In this document: piece after piece, positions 33,771 to 47,630 of the stretch
Layout: each line of letters begins with the position of its first letter
Position numbering within the stretch: the first letter of the stretch is position 1
Assembly: GCF_004216665.1 (NCBI RefSeq)
Contig: NZ_SGWY01000001.1
Coordinates: 930,001-994,000, forward strand
DNA length: 64,000 nt
Source: Agromyces ramosus
GTDB lineage: Bacteria; Actinomycetota; Actinomycetes; Actinomycetales; Microbacteriaceae
Direction of reading: 5' to 3'
Program-made: the position numbers and the translations under genes
The notes under the pieces: generated by a model
Seen by the model: the letters and a program-made list of their open reading frames with translations, nothing else
Database searches by the model: none
What the model was told of the DNA's origin: nothing

Positions 33771-35227
33771 CGGCGCGCGCCTCCTCGTGCGGCCGCCCGT
33801 ACCGAGCGCACAAGCGAGAGGGCCGGTCGGACCATCCGCTTGGCCGGGCGCGGGACCATCGCCCATGCGTGCTGCACACGTGAGAGCGGAGCGTCGGCGG
33901 CGAGCGCGTCCTCCAGCGCCCACGGCGAGATGGATGCGCCGAGGGATCGTCCACTCGGCTCGAGGGTCAGCGGGAGGACTCTATCCACCCCGCAGCGCAC
34001 GACCACGGTGCCGCCGAGCGGCACCTCGAGGTCGATGCGGGCGCAGAAGGCCTCGCCGTAGAACTCGATCGGCGTGCGCCGTTCGGCGATCGGCGTGATC
34101 GATCGGGCGTCGACGGTGACCTGCACGGCTTCGTCGACGGATGCCGCGTAGCAGGAGATCCTCGCGGTCGCGCCGTCAGCGGCGAGCCGCACGCGACCGT
34201 CGTTCCAGGGGAGCGACCCGGTCTTCCGGGTGGAGAGGGCGACGCGCACGTCCTCCGCCAGGCGATGCAGCGGGAAGGCGGCGAGCAGGTCGATGTCGAT
34301 CCGGGCGAGCACCCGGTCGAGGACGTCGAGGAACTCCGCAGCCGTCGCACCGTCGATCCGACGGTTCGGGGAGGCGGGATCCAGGTACTCGACGAAGAAC
34401 CACTCGAGGTCGTACATGACGAGCGACTGCAGCCAGAGCGGCGCGGGGTCGCGCGCCTCGAGGAGCCGCAGGTACCCGTGGCGCGGGATCTCGGTGTACT
34501 TCGCCGGCTTGCTCCACATCGTCCCGACCAGTGAACTGCCATCGGCACGTCGGCGGTACCGGTAGGTCGCCTCAGGCACGACCAGCATGCTCGGGGCCTC
34601 GAGGGCGAGGGCGTACTCCGCAGCGAAAGTGGCGTCGTCGAACGCCACCCGGAGCCTCGGGTCGAAGCGGATGTCGCGCTCCACGATCACGCTGCGCCGG
34701 TACAGTCCGCTCGGGACGTGGGTGTGGAAGTACGTCGGGTTCGCGTCGAGGTCCACCACCCGTCGCCGGCCCCGGTATCGGTACCCGAGCAGGTGATCAT
34801 CACGGGCGGCGGAGGGATCGTCGCTGAACTGCTCCACCTTCGCGGCCACGATTCCGACCGCGTCGCGTTCGGCCCGGTCGGCCGCCTTGAGCAGGTGCCG
34901 GAGGTACCCCGGCGCGAGCACGTCGTCGGGGTCCGGGAACGAGACCCAGCGGCCCGACGCATGCTCGAGGCCGTGGTTCCGCGCCGAGCCGGCGCCCCCG
35001 TTCTCCTTGCGGAGGAGGCGTGCGTCGACCGACGTGGACGCGATCCAGTCCTCGATGATCCGCTCGGACGCATCGGGCGAGCCGTCGCTCACGAGCAGCA
35101 CCTCGACCCAGCCGCCGAGGTCGCCCTGCGCGTCGAGCGAGCTGAGGAAGGCGGGCAGGTAATCGGCGACGTCGTAGACCGCCGAGATCAGGGAGATGAC
35201 TGGAGTCGAGCGTTCGGTCATCGTCAC
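33767..35227 (-). CDS. GT2 glycosyltransferase of the wall-polymer cluster
   Basis: 486 residues. GT-A domain (about 8-230) with VISLISAVYDVADYLPAFL, the nucleotide-binding SDGSPDAS, GGAGSARNHGLEHASG and the metal-binding DPDDVLAPGY motif. The remaining 250 residues show no known catalytic motif and end in a basic, Ala/Arg-rich tail. It lies between two TagF-like genes and overlaps both by 4 bp (GTGA upstream, ATGA downstream). The start is the GTG of that overlap; an ATG two codons later is possible. It resembles the N-terminal half of the next protein, suggesting duplication. Donor sugar unknown. Confidence 0.82.
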   Translation of the reverse strand: MTMTERSTPVISLISAVYDVADYLPAFLSSLDAQGDLGGWVEVLLVSDGSPDASERIIEDWIASTSVDARLLRKENGGAGSARNHGLEHASGRWVSFPDPDDVLAPGYLRHLLKAADRAERDAVGIVAAKVEQFSDDPSAARDDHLLGYRYRGRRRVVDLDANPTYFHTHVPSGLYRRSVIVERDIRFDPRLRVAFDDATFAAEYALALEAPSMLVVPEATYRYRRRADGSSLVGTMWSKPAKYTEIPRHGYLRLLEARDPAPLWLQSLVMYDLEWFFVEYLDPASPNRRIDGATAAEFLDVLDRVLARIDIDLLAAFPLHRLAEDVRVALSTRKTGSLPWNDGRVRLAADGATARISCYAASVDEAVQVTVDARSITPIAERRTPIEFYGEAFCARIDLEVPLGGTVVVRCGVDRVLPLTLEPSGRSLGASISPWALEDALAADAPLSRVQHAWAMVPRPAKRMVRPALSLVRSVRAAARGGARR

Positions 35228-38094
35228 GTCCCGACGAGATCGGGCTGGCGGTCGTCGTCGAAGGTCGAGGCGTCGTCGCGGTCACGGTGGCGGTCGCGAG
35301 CCCCGTCGCGGGACTCGGACGCAGCGCCAAAGTCGGCCGTGGGGCGTTCGACGGCTCCGGATGCTTCGGCCGGGTCGTACTCGGTCGTCGTGCCGTCGAA
35401 GAGCGACTGATCGCGTTCGTGCCACGGCACGTCCAGCGCCTGGATCGCGCGGAAGGCACGCTCGCTGTTGCGCTCGTCGCGGTAGCGGAAGGCCGCGTCG
35501 ATGCGGGCGAGGTACGGGGCGGCGAATGCCGGGTCCGTGAGCACGCGCGCAACGGATTCGACGGCGGCATCGAGGTCGCCGGCGACCGGGCCGAAGCCAT
35601 CCCGCTCGGGCGTGAAGTATCCCGGCCGGTACGCGTGCGTCCCGCGCTGGAATTCCTCCTGGTCGAACTGGAAGTAGACCACCGGGACGCCCGTGAGCGC
35701 TGCTTCGGTCGCCAGCGAGGAGTAGTCCGTGATCGCGATGCCAGCCCTCCCGATCATGCTCTTGATGTCGGCGTCGGCATAGGAGAAGTACTCCACATGC
35801 TGAGGAAGGTGCGACGGGCGGAGGTGCGTCTGCAGGTTCGGGTGCGGAGCGAACACGATCCGGTTCCCCGTCCGCTCGGCGAGGTCCCGCAGGCGAGGGT
35901 CGCGGAGAAGCGCCATCCACTGGGTCACGTACGTCGAATCCCAGAAGTCGTCGACCAGCTCGCGTGCCGACCCGACCGAGGTCTCGCGCTTCAACAGGTA
36001 GTTGCGCCAGGTTGGCATGATCAGGATGACGTCCCGCTCGTCGAAGGGAACCCGCCTGGCCGCCGCGATGAGGTCGTCGTGCCGGGGGAAGCCGGTCAGC
36101 GCCACCTCCCGCTTCGACAGCACGTACTGCGTGCCGTCGGCCACGATCGATCGGTACTCGGGTTCGGTGCATGCGAGGACCAGGTCGATCTCCTTCGGGT
36201 TGAGCCACCGCGACAGGTCGTTCGTCGTGACACCGTGCTGCAGGAAGGTGAACTTCCACGATCCCCTGCCGAATCGCGCGGCGTCGTACGGGTGCGTCAC
36301 GTAGCCGTTCGCGTGCGACGAAATGACGTGGGCCGCATGCTTCATGAGCACGATGTGCTGTCGTGACCCGAAGGGGATGACGCGGAAGCCCTCGCGTCGA
36401 AGGCGGCGATAGTCGGGTGCATCCTTGCGGATGACGAACCAAGCGTTCACCATGGGCTGCTCGGCCCGCAGGTACCGGTACAGGGACTCGGCGTTGTCAC
36501 CGGCGAGGTCGTCCCGATCCATCAGCACCCACGCCTGTGCGTATCGGCGGCGCGCGGCAGACGAACGGGCGACCGCGAGGGTCTTCGCCACCGATCGGCG
36601 CGAGCGCCGCTGCCGCAGCCGATCCGCGGCGACATCGACCCGCCAACGAAGCGCGAGATACCCTCGGCGGAGCGGCCGGTTCCAGGGCACGACCGCCGGC
36701 GCCTCGGGAGCGATGGCTGCGAGCGCCGCGCGCTGCTCGGCGGGAGCCGGCTGGCGACCACGCCAGATGCGGCCGACGGTGGCCTCGGAGAAGGGCGCGT
36801 CGAGGACCCCGAATCGGATCCGGTCCGGCTCCGATCGACCGTTGGTGAAGATGCGGACGTCATTGAGGGCGGAGATCCACAGGATGCGCTCGTAGAGGAA
36901 CACCCGGCCGAAGTACTCGATCGAACGGGTCTTGGCGTAAACGGGCGGGGACTCGACGCCATCGAGTTCCACCCGTTCGCGGAGGCTCGATGATCCGGTG
37001 AAGTACCGGATCTGGATGAGTTGCTCCCGGGCGTCCGTGCGGCTGATGTGCGCGCCGAGGTCATCCGGAACCCTGCCGGTCTTCATCATGATCCAGGCGA
37101 GGCGGATCGGCAGCGGGACCCACGTCGCGTTGAACTCGAGGAGGACCTGGTCGTCGATGAAGTCGAGGATGTGCTCGACATGCTCGAGATACGTCTCCCT
37201 GACCTCGACCGGCAGGCCTGCCGTGGCGGACGCCATTCCGTGGTCCTCCCGGAACGGCCATTGCAGGTCGTACAGCACGAGGTACTGCAGCCAGCGCGGC
37301 ACCGGACCCGACCGGGCGGCCTCCTCGAGCAGGGAGAGATATCCGTACTTCGGAAGGTCCGTGTACCGCGCGAGTTGCCGAGCGGAGCCCTGGACGAGCG
37401 ACGTGCCGTCTTCGCGCTGGCGGTAGTAGTAGATCGCGTCCGCGAGGATGCCGACCGCGGAGACGCCTGCGCGCAACCAGAAGGCGGCGATGACGTGCGC
37501 GTCCTCGAACGTGGGTCGGACACGGACATCGAAGCCATCCGGTACGTGCTCGACGAGCGGCTCGCGCCGCACGAAGGCACTCGCGATCTGCAGGTGGATC
37601 AGCTTCGGGTCGTGCGTCGGCGAACCGATGCGGGTGCCCCGCCGGAACCGGAAGCCGAGCGCGTGGTCGTCCCTCGCCGCAGCCGTGGATCCCAAGAACC
37701 TCAGGGCCCGGGCCATGAGGAAGTCGAGCTCGGGCGGCGCCGATGCGAGGAACGACCGGACCGACTCGAGGTAGCGCGGATGCAGGACGTCGTCGGGGTC
37801 GGGGAACGACAGCCACTCGCCCGTGGCGATCGCGATACCCGCATTCCGCGCAGCGCCGGGGCCGGCATTCTCCTGGACGATCACCGACGCGCGCACGCGA
37901 GTCTCGGCGATCCACCGACGGATGACGCCCTCGGAGTCATCGGGCGAACCGTCGACGACGAGGATGAGCTCCACGTCGTCGAGCCCGCCGACCTGCGAGC
38001 GGATGCTGGCCAGGAACTCCGGAAGATAGGCCTCGACGCCGTACACGGCCGAGACGAGCGAGAAGAGCGGGCGCACAGGCGCGATTTTCGACAT
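35224..38094 (-). CDS. two-domain GT2 glycosyltransferase-TagF-like polymerase
   Basis: 956 residues. N-terminal GT-A domain (about 8-245: FSLVSAVYGVEAYLPEFL, VVDGSPDDS, PGAARNAGIAIATG, DPDDVLHPRY). A middle region of unclear fold follows (about 250-530), then a glycerophosphotransferase domain (about 560-910) with FLQHGVTTNDLSRWL, VLACTEPEY, FAPHPNLQTHL and ITDYSSLATEAALTGVPVVY, the hallmark TagF active-site and substrate motifs. It could add both a sugar and a polyol-phosphate to a lipid-linked polymer. The last 40 residues are highly charged. It is first in a three-gene operon and divergent from the exporter genes. The ATG at MSKIAP is preferred over a frame 64 codons longer. Confidence 0.85.
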   Translation of the reverse strand: MSKIAPVRPLFSLVSAVYGVEAYLPEFLASIRSQVGGLDDVELILVVDGSPDDSEGVIRRWIAETRVRASVIVQENAGPGAARNAGIAIATGEWLSFPDPDDVLHPRYLESVRSFLASAPPELDFLMARALRFLGSTAAARDDHALGFRFRRGTRIGSPTHDPKLIHLQIASAFVRREPLVEHVPDGFDVRVRPTFEDAHVIAAFWLRAGVSAVGILADAIYYYRQREDGTSLVQGSARQLARYTDLPKYGYLSLLEEAARSGPVPRWLQYLVLYDLQWPFREDHGMASATAGLPVEVRETYLEHVEHILDFIDDQVLLEFNATWVPLPIRLAWIMMKTGRVPDDLGAHISRTDAREQLIQIRYFTGSSSLRERVELDGVESPPVYAKTRSIEYFGRVFLYERILWISALNDVRIFTNGRSEPDRIRFGVLDAPFSEATVGRIWRGRQPAPAEQRAALAAIAPEAPAVVPWNRPLRRGYLALRWRVDVAADRLRQRRSRRSVAKTLAVARSSAARRRYAQAWVLMDRDDLAGDNAESLYRYLRAEQPMVNAWFVIRKDAPDYRRLRREGFRVIPFGSRQHIVLMKHAAHVISSHANGYVTHPYDAARFGRGSWKFTFLQHGVTTNDLSRWLNPKEIDLVLACTEPEYRSIVADGTQYVLSKREVALTGFPRHDDLIAAARRVPFDERDVILIMPTWRNYLLKRETSVGSARELVDDFWDSTYVTQWMALLRDPRLRDLAERTGNRIVFAPHPNLQTHLRPSHLPQHVEYFSYADADIKSMIGRAGIAITDYSSLATEAALTGVPVVYFQFDQEEFQRGTHAYRPGYFTPERDGFGPVAGDLDAAVESVARVLTDPAFAAPYLARIDAAFRYRDERNSERAFRAIQALDVPWHERDQSLFDGTTTEYDPAEASGAVERPTADFGAASESRDGARDRHRDRDDASTFDDDRQPDLVGT

Positions 38095-38300
38095 GCGGGA
38101 CGTGATCCTTCCGCACCGCCGATCGTTCAGGAGGACCTCTCCGGCCTTCTCTGGATGGCGGTTCGGGCATGCGATGCAGCGAGCAGCATAACACCCTGCT
38201 GAACTGGAGTTTTCCCAGGTTCGCGCGCCTGTGACCCGAACGAGGGACAGCCCCGGGGAACGCTCAGGTTCGGCGTTCGACCACACATAGAATCGTCAGG
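38095..38300. promoter_or_regulatory. divergent promoter region of the polymer cluster
   Basis: 206 bp without a gene, more AT-rich than its surroundings. On the plus strand TAGAAT (38288-38293) ends 7 nt before the exporter ATG, and no Shine-Dalgarno is present, so the exporter mRNA is probably leaderless. On the minus strand AAGGATCACG lies about 15 nt before the GT2-TagF start. Confidence 0.55.
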
Positions 38301-39170
38301 ATGTCCGCGCCGTCCACCTTCGATCGCTCGGCGTTCAGCGTCCCCGGGACCGGTCGTGGAATCGTCGACGTCTTCGCCTATCGATACCTCCTCCGCCTGC
38401 TCGTGCGGAAGGGGACGCTGACCCGTTATCACGGCTCCGTCCTCGGCTGGGCGTGGTCCTACGTCAAGCCGGGCGCCCAGTTCCTCGTCTACTGGGTCGT
38501 GATGGGCGTCTTCCTCGGCCTGAACCATGGCATCGAGTCGTACCCGATCTACCTGTTCTCGGGTGTCGTCGTCGTGAACCTGTTCAACGAGGCGTTCGGC
38601 AATGCGACGAAGTCGATCGTGAACAACAAGGCGCTCGTCAAGAAGATCTATCTTCCTCGCGAGCTGTTCCCCATCGCTGACGTGTTCATCGCGTTCGTCC
38701 ACTTCCTCCCCCAGCTCGTCATCCTCTTCGCCGCGTGCCTGGTGGTCGGCTGGGTGCCGACGGTCCTGCAGCTCGGCGGTGCCGTCGTGGCGATCTTCAT
38801 CGTGCTGCTCGGCTCGACCGGGCTCGGCCTGCTGTTCGGCGCGATCAACGTGTCCTATCGCGACTCCCAGAACCTCGTCGAGCTCATCCGGATCTTCGCC
38901 ACCTGGACCTCCCCCGTGCTGTACTCGTTCACGATGGTGCGCGACAGCCTGCCGGGATGGATGTACGACCTCTACATGGCGAATCCGCTCACCGCCGCCG
39001 TCGAGCTCTTCCATTCCGCCTTCTGGTACCCGACGACGAGCCAGACCATGGAGCGCCCCGAGGATCTCGGCATGTTCACGGTGCTCGCGCTCGCGATCAC
39101 CGCCGTCACGATGCTGGTCGGCCAGCTCGTCTTCCGCAGACTCGAGGGACGTTTTGCCCAAGACCTCTGA
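38301..39170 (+). CDS. polysaccharide/teichoic acid ABC exporter permease (TagG type)
   Basis: 289 residues, ABC-2 fold with six helices. Landmarks are the cytoplasmic start helix YRYLLRLLVRKGTLTRYHGSVL, LGWAWSYVKPG, and FNEAFGNATKSIVNNKALVKK. It forms the membrane channel that moves a finished lipid-linked polymer outward. Its partner ATPase starts inside its 3' end. Likely substrate: the polymer made by the flanking glycosyltransferases. Probably leaderless. Confidence 0.9.
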   Translation: MSAPSTFDRSAFSVPGTGRGIVDVFAYRYLLRLLVRKGTLTRYHGSVLGWAWSYVKPGAQFLVYWVVMGVFLGLNHGIESYPIYLFSGVVVVNLFNEAFGNATKSIVNNKALVKKIYLPRELFPIADVFIAFVHFLPQLVILFAACLVVGWVPTVLQLGGAVVAIFIVLLGSTGLGLLFGAINVSYRDSQNLVELIRIFATWTSPVLYSFTMVRDSLPGWMYDLYMANPLTAAVELFHSAFWYPTTSQTMERPEDLGMFTVLALAITAVTMLVGQLVFRRLEGRFAQDL

Positions 39171-39828
39171 GGCCGGCCAGCCCCGCATCGTGATCGAGGG
39201 GGTCCGCAAGACGTACCGCCTGCAGCACACCCAGTCCTTCAAGGAGACCTTCGTCGCCTGGATCCGCCGGAAGAAGATCTCGACGACGTTCGAGGCCCTC
39301 GACGACGTCGACATCGTCGTCGGCGAAGGCGAGGCTGTGGCGCTCCTCGGCTACAACGGCTCGGGCAAGTCGACGCTCCTCAAGCTGGTGTCGGGCGTTC
39401 TCCGACCGGATGCCGGCGCCGTGCTCACGCGCGGACGCGTCGCGGGCCTCATCGAGGTCGGCGCCGGTTTCCATCCCGATCTCAGCGGTCGGGAGAACGT
39501 CTACCTGAATGCCGCGATCCTCGGGATGAGCAAGTCCGAGATCGAGGCGCGCTTCGACGAGATCGTCGAGTTCTCCGAGATCGGCGAGTTCATCGACACC
39601 GAGGTGAAGCACTACTCCTCGGGCATGTTCGTCCGCCTCGCGTTCGCGGTCGCCATCCACACGGAGCTCGACGTCCTGCTCGTCGACGAGGTGCTGGCGG
39701 TGGGCGACGCGCCGTTCCGCGCCAAGTGCAAGGACAAGATCCGCGAGCTCGTCGCTCAGGACAAGACGCTGTTCATCGTGAGCCACGACCTGGGAATGGT
39801 GTCGGAGCTCTGCGATCGCGGCATCGTG

Positions 39829-43973
<4,145 letters not shown>

Positions 43974-43987
<14 letters not shown>

Positions 43988-45041
43988 GCGACCTCCGATC
44001 CGCAACAGCCGCCTCGAGGTTCGCGATTCCCGTGATGTCGATCCCGACGACGGCCAGAGCCTCCGCGTTCCCGCGAGGACGTCCACGGAACCCCTCTACG
44101 AGTCCACGGCCGAGGTTCGCGGTCAGCCGTCGCCGGTCGGCCGATCGCGCGAACGTCCGTGCCCATCTCCGCAGTGTCGACGCCGAGTACACCAGTCGCT
44201 CGTGCGGGGCGAGGGCGTGCGACTTCGCCAGCATCCAGATCTTGTTGCGGACCTCGAGGCGGAACCGAGGTCCCGGATCGACGTCGGTCGAGCCGAACAC
44301 CGCGGTCTTGTGCACGACGAGGCTGCCGCGAGCAAGGTAGCCCCGTCCCGCCCGGAGGATCCGCGAGGTGTACTCGAAGTCGTCGTTCCACAGGAAGTAG
44401 TCCGCGATCGGGAGGCCCACTCTGCGCACGGCTTCCGCGGCGACGAGCACGGAGACGAATGAGGCGGAGCGCACCGGGTAACCGCCGAACGCCCTGGCCG
44501 CCGCGTGATCGCGACCCGGTGCGAAGGGTCGGACGCGCGGCATGTTCATCGGATGGTCCCGCCCGTCGGACCAGACGACCCTCGACGCGATGAGGTCGGC
44601 CTCGTCCGCCACAGCGCGCAGCGCGCGCAGGGACTCCTGGAGGGCCGTCGTCGTCGGAACCGTGTCGTCGTCCATGAGCCAGATGTGGTCGGCACCGGCG
44701 GCGACGGCCAGGCTCAGCCCGACGGCGAACCCGCCAGCGCCACCCGAGTTGGTTCCGAGCCGCACGAGCTCCACCGACGGGAAGTCCTGCGCCACCATGG
44801 AGTCGGTCCCGTCCGAGGATGCGTTGTCCACGACGATCACGCGGTCGGGGGCTCGGGTCTGGTTCAGCACTGCCGTCAGCGACTCGTGCAGGAGGTCTCG
44901 ACGGTTGAAGGCGACGATGACGGCGACGACGACGGGGGTATGGGTGGGAGCAGGTGCAGCGGGGTCGGGACGCGTCGTAGCGTCCCGGTCCCCAACAGCT
45001 CGCCATTGACGCACCCGATCCCGAAGGTGATCGGGGCGCAT
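43974..45041 (-). CDS. GT2 glycosyltransferase, GlfT1-like
   Basis: 355 residues. GT-A domain after a polar 35-residue start: VVVAVIVAFNRRDLLHESL, VIVVDNASSDGT, GTNSGGAGGFAVGL, HIWLMDDDTVPT, and the acceptor-site segment YFLWNDDFEYTSRIL. This WNDD-type motif and the GGAGGF loop are typical of rhamnosyl/galactofuranosyltransferases such as GlfT1, which starts galactan synthesis. It is the first gene of the operon containing glf and glfT2. The C-terminal 100 residues are basic and helical. Confidence 0.82.
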
Positions 45042-45173
45042 CCACCTATTGTGAATGATGCGTTCATGTGAAATTCACCAGAACCAGAGGTATCCCGTGC
45101 CCCCAAAACGGGGCACAGGCGCTCTGCCGCTGCATCCGCGTCGCTCGTCACGCGCTTCGCGCGCCCGACTACC
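45042..45173 (-). promoter_or_regulatory. promoter region of the glf operon
   Basis: 132 bp without a gene. It contains an AT-rich patch (about 45050-45090) with the palindrome GTGAA-A-TTCAC (45067-45077), set in otherwise GC-rich DNA. The start of the operon is preceded by AGGTGG. A CGCGC/GCGCG hairpin near 45150 may end the upstream methyltransferase transcript. Confidence 0.45.
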
Positions 45174-46400
45174 TCAGCCGATGCGGTAGAACCGCCAGAA
45201 CGGGTTCTCGATGTCGAGCACGTCCACCCGGCCGAAACCCGCCGAGGCGGCCCAGCGGCGCAGGGTGGGCGGGCGCAGCACCGTGCCGTTGGCCACCGAC
45301 GGGGATTCCGCGGTGGTCGCCGGCAGGCAGTGCAGCACGCTCATCGCGTAGAGCATGCGCTCGACCGGGTCGGCATCGGCGTGGAACTCGTCGGCGACCC
45401 GCTCGTCGGCCACGAGCAGCGCACCGCCCGGGCGCAGGAGTCCGCCGAAGGCGGCGAGCGCGTGGACCGGTCGGCCCATGTCGTGCAGCGCCTCGAAGAC
45501 CGTCACGAGGTCGAATCCCCGTTCGGTGCCGATCGCGGCGGCGGCGGCGCGCACGGTCGCCGCGTCGCCGGCGTTGCCGACCAGGAATGCCACGCGGTCG
45601 GCGACGCCCGCGGCGGCGGCGTGCTCCCGCGCCTCCTCGATCGAGGCGACGTCGAGGTCGAGGCCGACGATGCGAGCGTCGGGGAACGCCTTCGCCAGCG
45701 CGATCGTCGACCAGCCGACGCCGCAGCCCGCATCGAGCACCGAACCGCCGGCGTCGAGCGCCGCGGCGCGGTCGGGCAGCGCGTCCACCCAGGCGCGCAT
45801 CTCGTGGATGAAGCCGGGGCGGTTGAGCGCACCGAGGCCCTGGCGCAGCTCGGCGCCGTACTCGTCGAACGCGACGCCGCGGCCCTGGCGGAAGTCGGCG
45901 ACGACCTCGGGGAACGCGAGCGCGATGCCCGCGAGCAGGCCGGCCACCGGAGCGGCGTGCGCCGGGTGGGTCTCGTCGACGAGCACGGGCGCGTGGTGGG
46001 GGGGCAGCGAGAACCGTCGCGCCTCGTCGTTCGGCTCCGCGTCGCCGGCGCCGAGAATGCCGGCGGACGCCTGCTGCTCGAGCCACTCCCTCGCGTATCG
46101 AGGTGCCGCGCCGGTGATCCGGGCGAGCGCGGAGGCGGTCATCGGGCCGTAGTCGCGGAGTGCGCGATACAGCCCGAAGCGGCGCCCGAGCTCGATGGTG
46201 AGCAGCGTCGTCGCGGAGCCGAGCATGCCGACGAGCTGCTCGGCGAACTCGCCGATCCGGGCGGCCTCCAGCTCCTCGGCGGAGGGGGCGACGGCGTCGA
46301 TGCGCGTCTCGGCATCGGTGCGTGCGTCGGCATCGGTGGGTGTTTCGGTGCCGCTGCCGGTGCCGGTGCCGGTGCGTGTGTGGGTCAGGATGTCGGTCAT
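45174..46400 (-). CDS. SAM-dependent methyltransferase with N-terminal winged helix
   Basis: 408 residues. The first 40 are a low-complexity Thr/Gly/Asp stretch encoded by imperfect GGTGCC hexamer repeats. A winged-helix/dimerisation domain follows (about 50-150: LTIELGRRFGLYRALRDYGP, ARITGAAPRYAREWLEQQASAGIL). The class I methyltransferase domain (about 215-400) has motif I VLDAGCGVGWSTIALA, DLDVASIEEA, and FEALHDMGRP. It could be an O-methyltransferase, but the substrate is unknown. It is a paralogue, in its winged-helix part, of the small protein two genes upstream. Both genes share a 45-bp element about 75 nt before the start. ATG chosen with GAGGAACC upstream. Confidence 0.85.
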   Translation of the reverse strand: MTDILTHTRTGTGTGSGTETPTDADARTDAETRIDAVAPSAEELEAARIGEFAEQLVGMLGSATTLLTIELGRRFGLYRALRDYGPMTASALARITGAAPRYAREWLEQQASAGILGAGDAEPNDEARRFSLPPHHAPVLVDETHPAHAAPVAGLLAGIALAFPEVVADFRQGRGVAFDEYGAELRQGLGALNRPGFIHEMRAWVDALPDRAAALDAGGSVLDAGCGVGWSTIALAKAFPDARIVGLDLDVASIEEAREHAAAAGVADRVAFLVGNAGDAATVRAAAAAIGTERGFDLVTVFEALHDMGRPVHALAAFGGLLRPGGALLVADERVADEFHADADPVERMLYAMSVLHCLPATTAESPSVANGTVLRPPTLRRWAASAGFGRVDVLDIENPFWRFYRIG

Positions 46401-46475
46401 GGTGGTTCCTCGCATCGTCCTTCCGCCGCACGGGCGTGCGGCATGGGAGCCAAGTCAACGCGGATGCCACGTCGA

Positions 46476-46520
46476 GGGCATCGCCCGATCCGGCCAACCC
46501 GCAGTGGCCGGAACCGGCCA
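46476..46520 (-). promoter_or_regulatory. 45-bp element shared with 48093-48137 (copy A)
   Basis: 35 of 45 positions match copy B without gaps. Conserved cores, plus-strand reading: GGGCATCGC, TCCGGCCA, GTGGCC and GGCCA. Copy A also contains the perfect inverted repeat TGGCCG-GAAC-CGGCCA (46505-46520). It lies 76 nt before the methyltransferase start, almost the same distance as copy B from its gene (73 nt). Probably the joint operator/promoter of the two paralogous genes. Confidence 0.75.
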
Positions 46521-46553
46521 GCCGCGGCATCCGGCCGACGGTGGCAACCTGGC

Positions 46554-47597
46554 CTAGATGACCTCGTTGCGCAGCGCCCACGCGGCCGCGGCGGTGCGCG
46601 AGGGGACGTCGAGCTTCGTGCGGATGTTCGCGATGTGCCGATGCACCGTGTGCGTGGACAGCACGAGCTGCGCCGCGATCTCGGCATCGGTGCGCCCGCG
46701 CGCGACGAGCCGCAGCACCTCCCGCTCCCGATCCGTCAGGCGGGCCTCGGCCGCCGGACGTGGGGCGGATGCCGCGTCGACGGGCACGCCGAGGAAGCCG
46801 AGCGTCTCGCGCACGACGGCGTCGGCGTCGCCTCGCCAGGGGAAGTGGTCGTCGCCCTCGAGCGCGACGAAGCGGGCGTTGCGGATGCGCCGCGCGACGT
46901 CCTTGCCGAGGGCGAACGGGATGGCCCGATCGTTGCGCCGGTGCAGCACGAGCGTGGGGGCGAGCACCTCGCCGAGGTGCCCGGTGGAGTCGAAGTCGTA
47001 CACCGCGCGAAGCGACGCCAGCGCGACCTCGCGGGACGCCGATCGACGCTGGAACTCGACGAACTCGGCGCGCTCGTCGACGGTCGCGTCGGGGAGGAAC
47101 AGGTCGGCCAGGACCCGTGAGCCGAGGCCCCAGTGCTGGTCGATGACCGACAGCATCGCGTCGCGGGCCGCGGGCGGAGCGAGGTCGACGCCGCGGGCAT
47201 ACGAGCCGTAGAGCACGAGCCGCTCGACGCGGTCGGGATGGCGGGCCGCGTACAACGACGCCACGCCGCCGCCCGACGACGCGCCGAAGAGGGAGATCCG
47301 TCCCGGCGCCGCCTCATCGACGAGCGCCTCGAGCGTCGCGAGCTCCTCGTCGAGCGTCCGGGCCGGGATGCCGCCGCGGTCGGAGACACCGGTGCCCGGG
47401 CGGTCGTACCGGATGACGGTGCGGTGGCGGGCGAGCGCGCTCGTGAAGCGCCGGAACCTCGCGTTGCGCCAGTCGAGCTCCAGGTGGCTCGACCACCAGC
47501 CGCCGATGACGAGCGGAGGCCCGTCGCCGACGGCCGCCCACGCGATGGACGCCCCGTCGTGCTCCGCGTAGCGGATGACCTGGTCCTCGGGCTCCAC
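46554..47597 (-). CDS. alpha/beta hydrolase fused to a LuxR-type DNA-binding domain
   Basis: 347 residues. Residues 1-270 are a complete alpha/beta hydrolase with triad candidates Ser107 (GASSG), Asp223 (RRNDRAIP) and His251 (GDDHFPW). Residues 286-347 are a LuxR/FixJ helix-turn-helix (LTDREREVLRLVARGRTDAE, STHTVHRHIANIRTKL). The protein may sense or hydrolyse an ester/lactone-like ligand and switch transcription. It lies between two paralogous genes that share an upstream element, and it is the only regulator there. GTG start with TAGACT 7 nt before it, suggesting a leaderless transcript of its own. Confidence 0.88.
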   Translation of the reverse strand: MEPEDQVIRYAEHDGASIAWAAVGDGPPLVIGGWWSSHLELDWRNARFRRFTSALARHRTVIRYDRPGTGVSDRGGIPARTLDEELATLEALVDEAAPGRISLFGASSGGGVASLYAARHPDRVERLVLYGSYARGVDLAPPAARDAMLSVIDQHWGLGSRVLADLFLPDATVDERAEFVEFQRRSASREVALASLRAVYDFDSTGHLGEVLAPTLVLHRRNDRAIPFALGKDVARRIRNARFVALEGDDHFPWRGDADAVVRETLGFLGVPVDAASAPRPAAEARLTDREREVLRLVARGRTDAEIAAQLVLSTHTVHRHIANIRTKLDVPSRTAAAAWALRNEVI

Positions 47598-47630
47598 GCC
47601 CCCGAGTCTAGGAGGCGAGGGATGCTCGGA

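Noticed and set aside
36002..38202. Plus-strand frames opposite the GT2-TagF gene
   Set aside because: They are antisense to a 956-residue protein with clear motifs; composition is typical of shadow frames.
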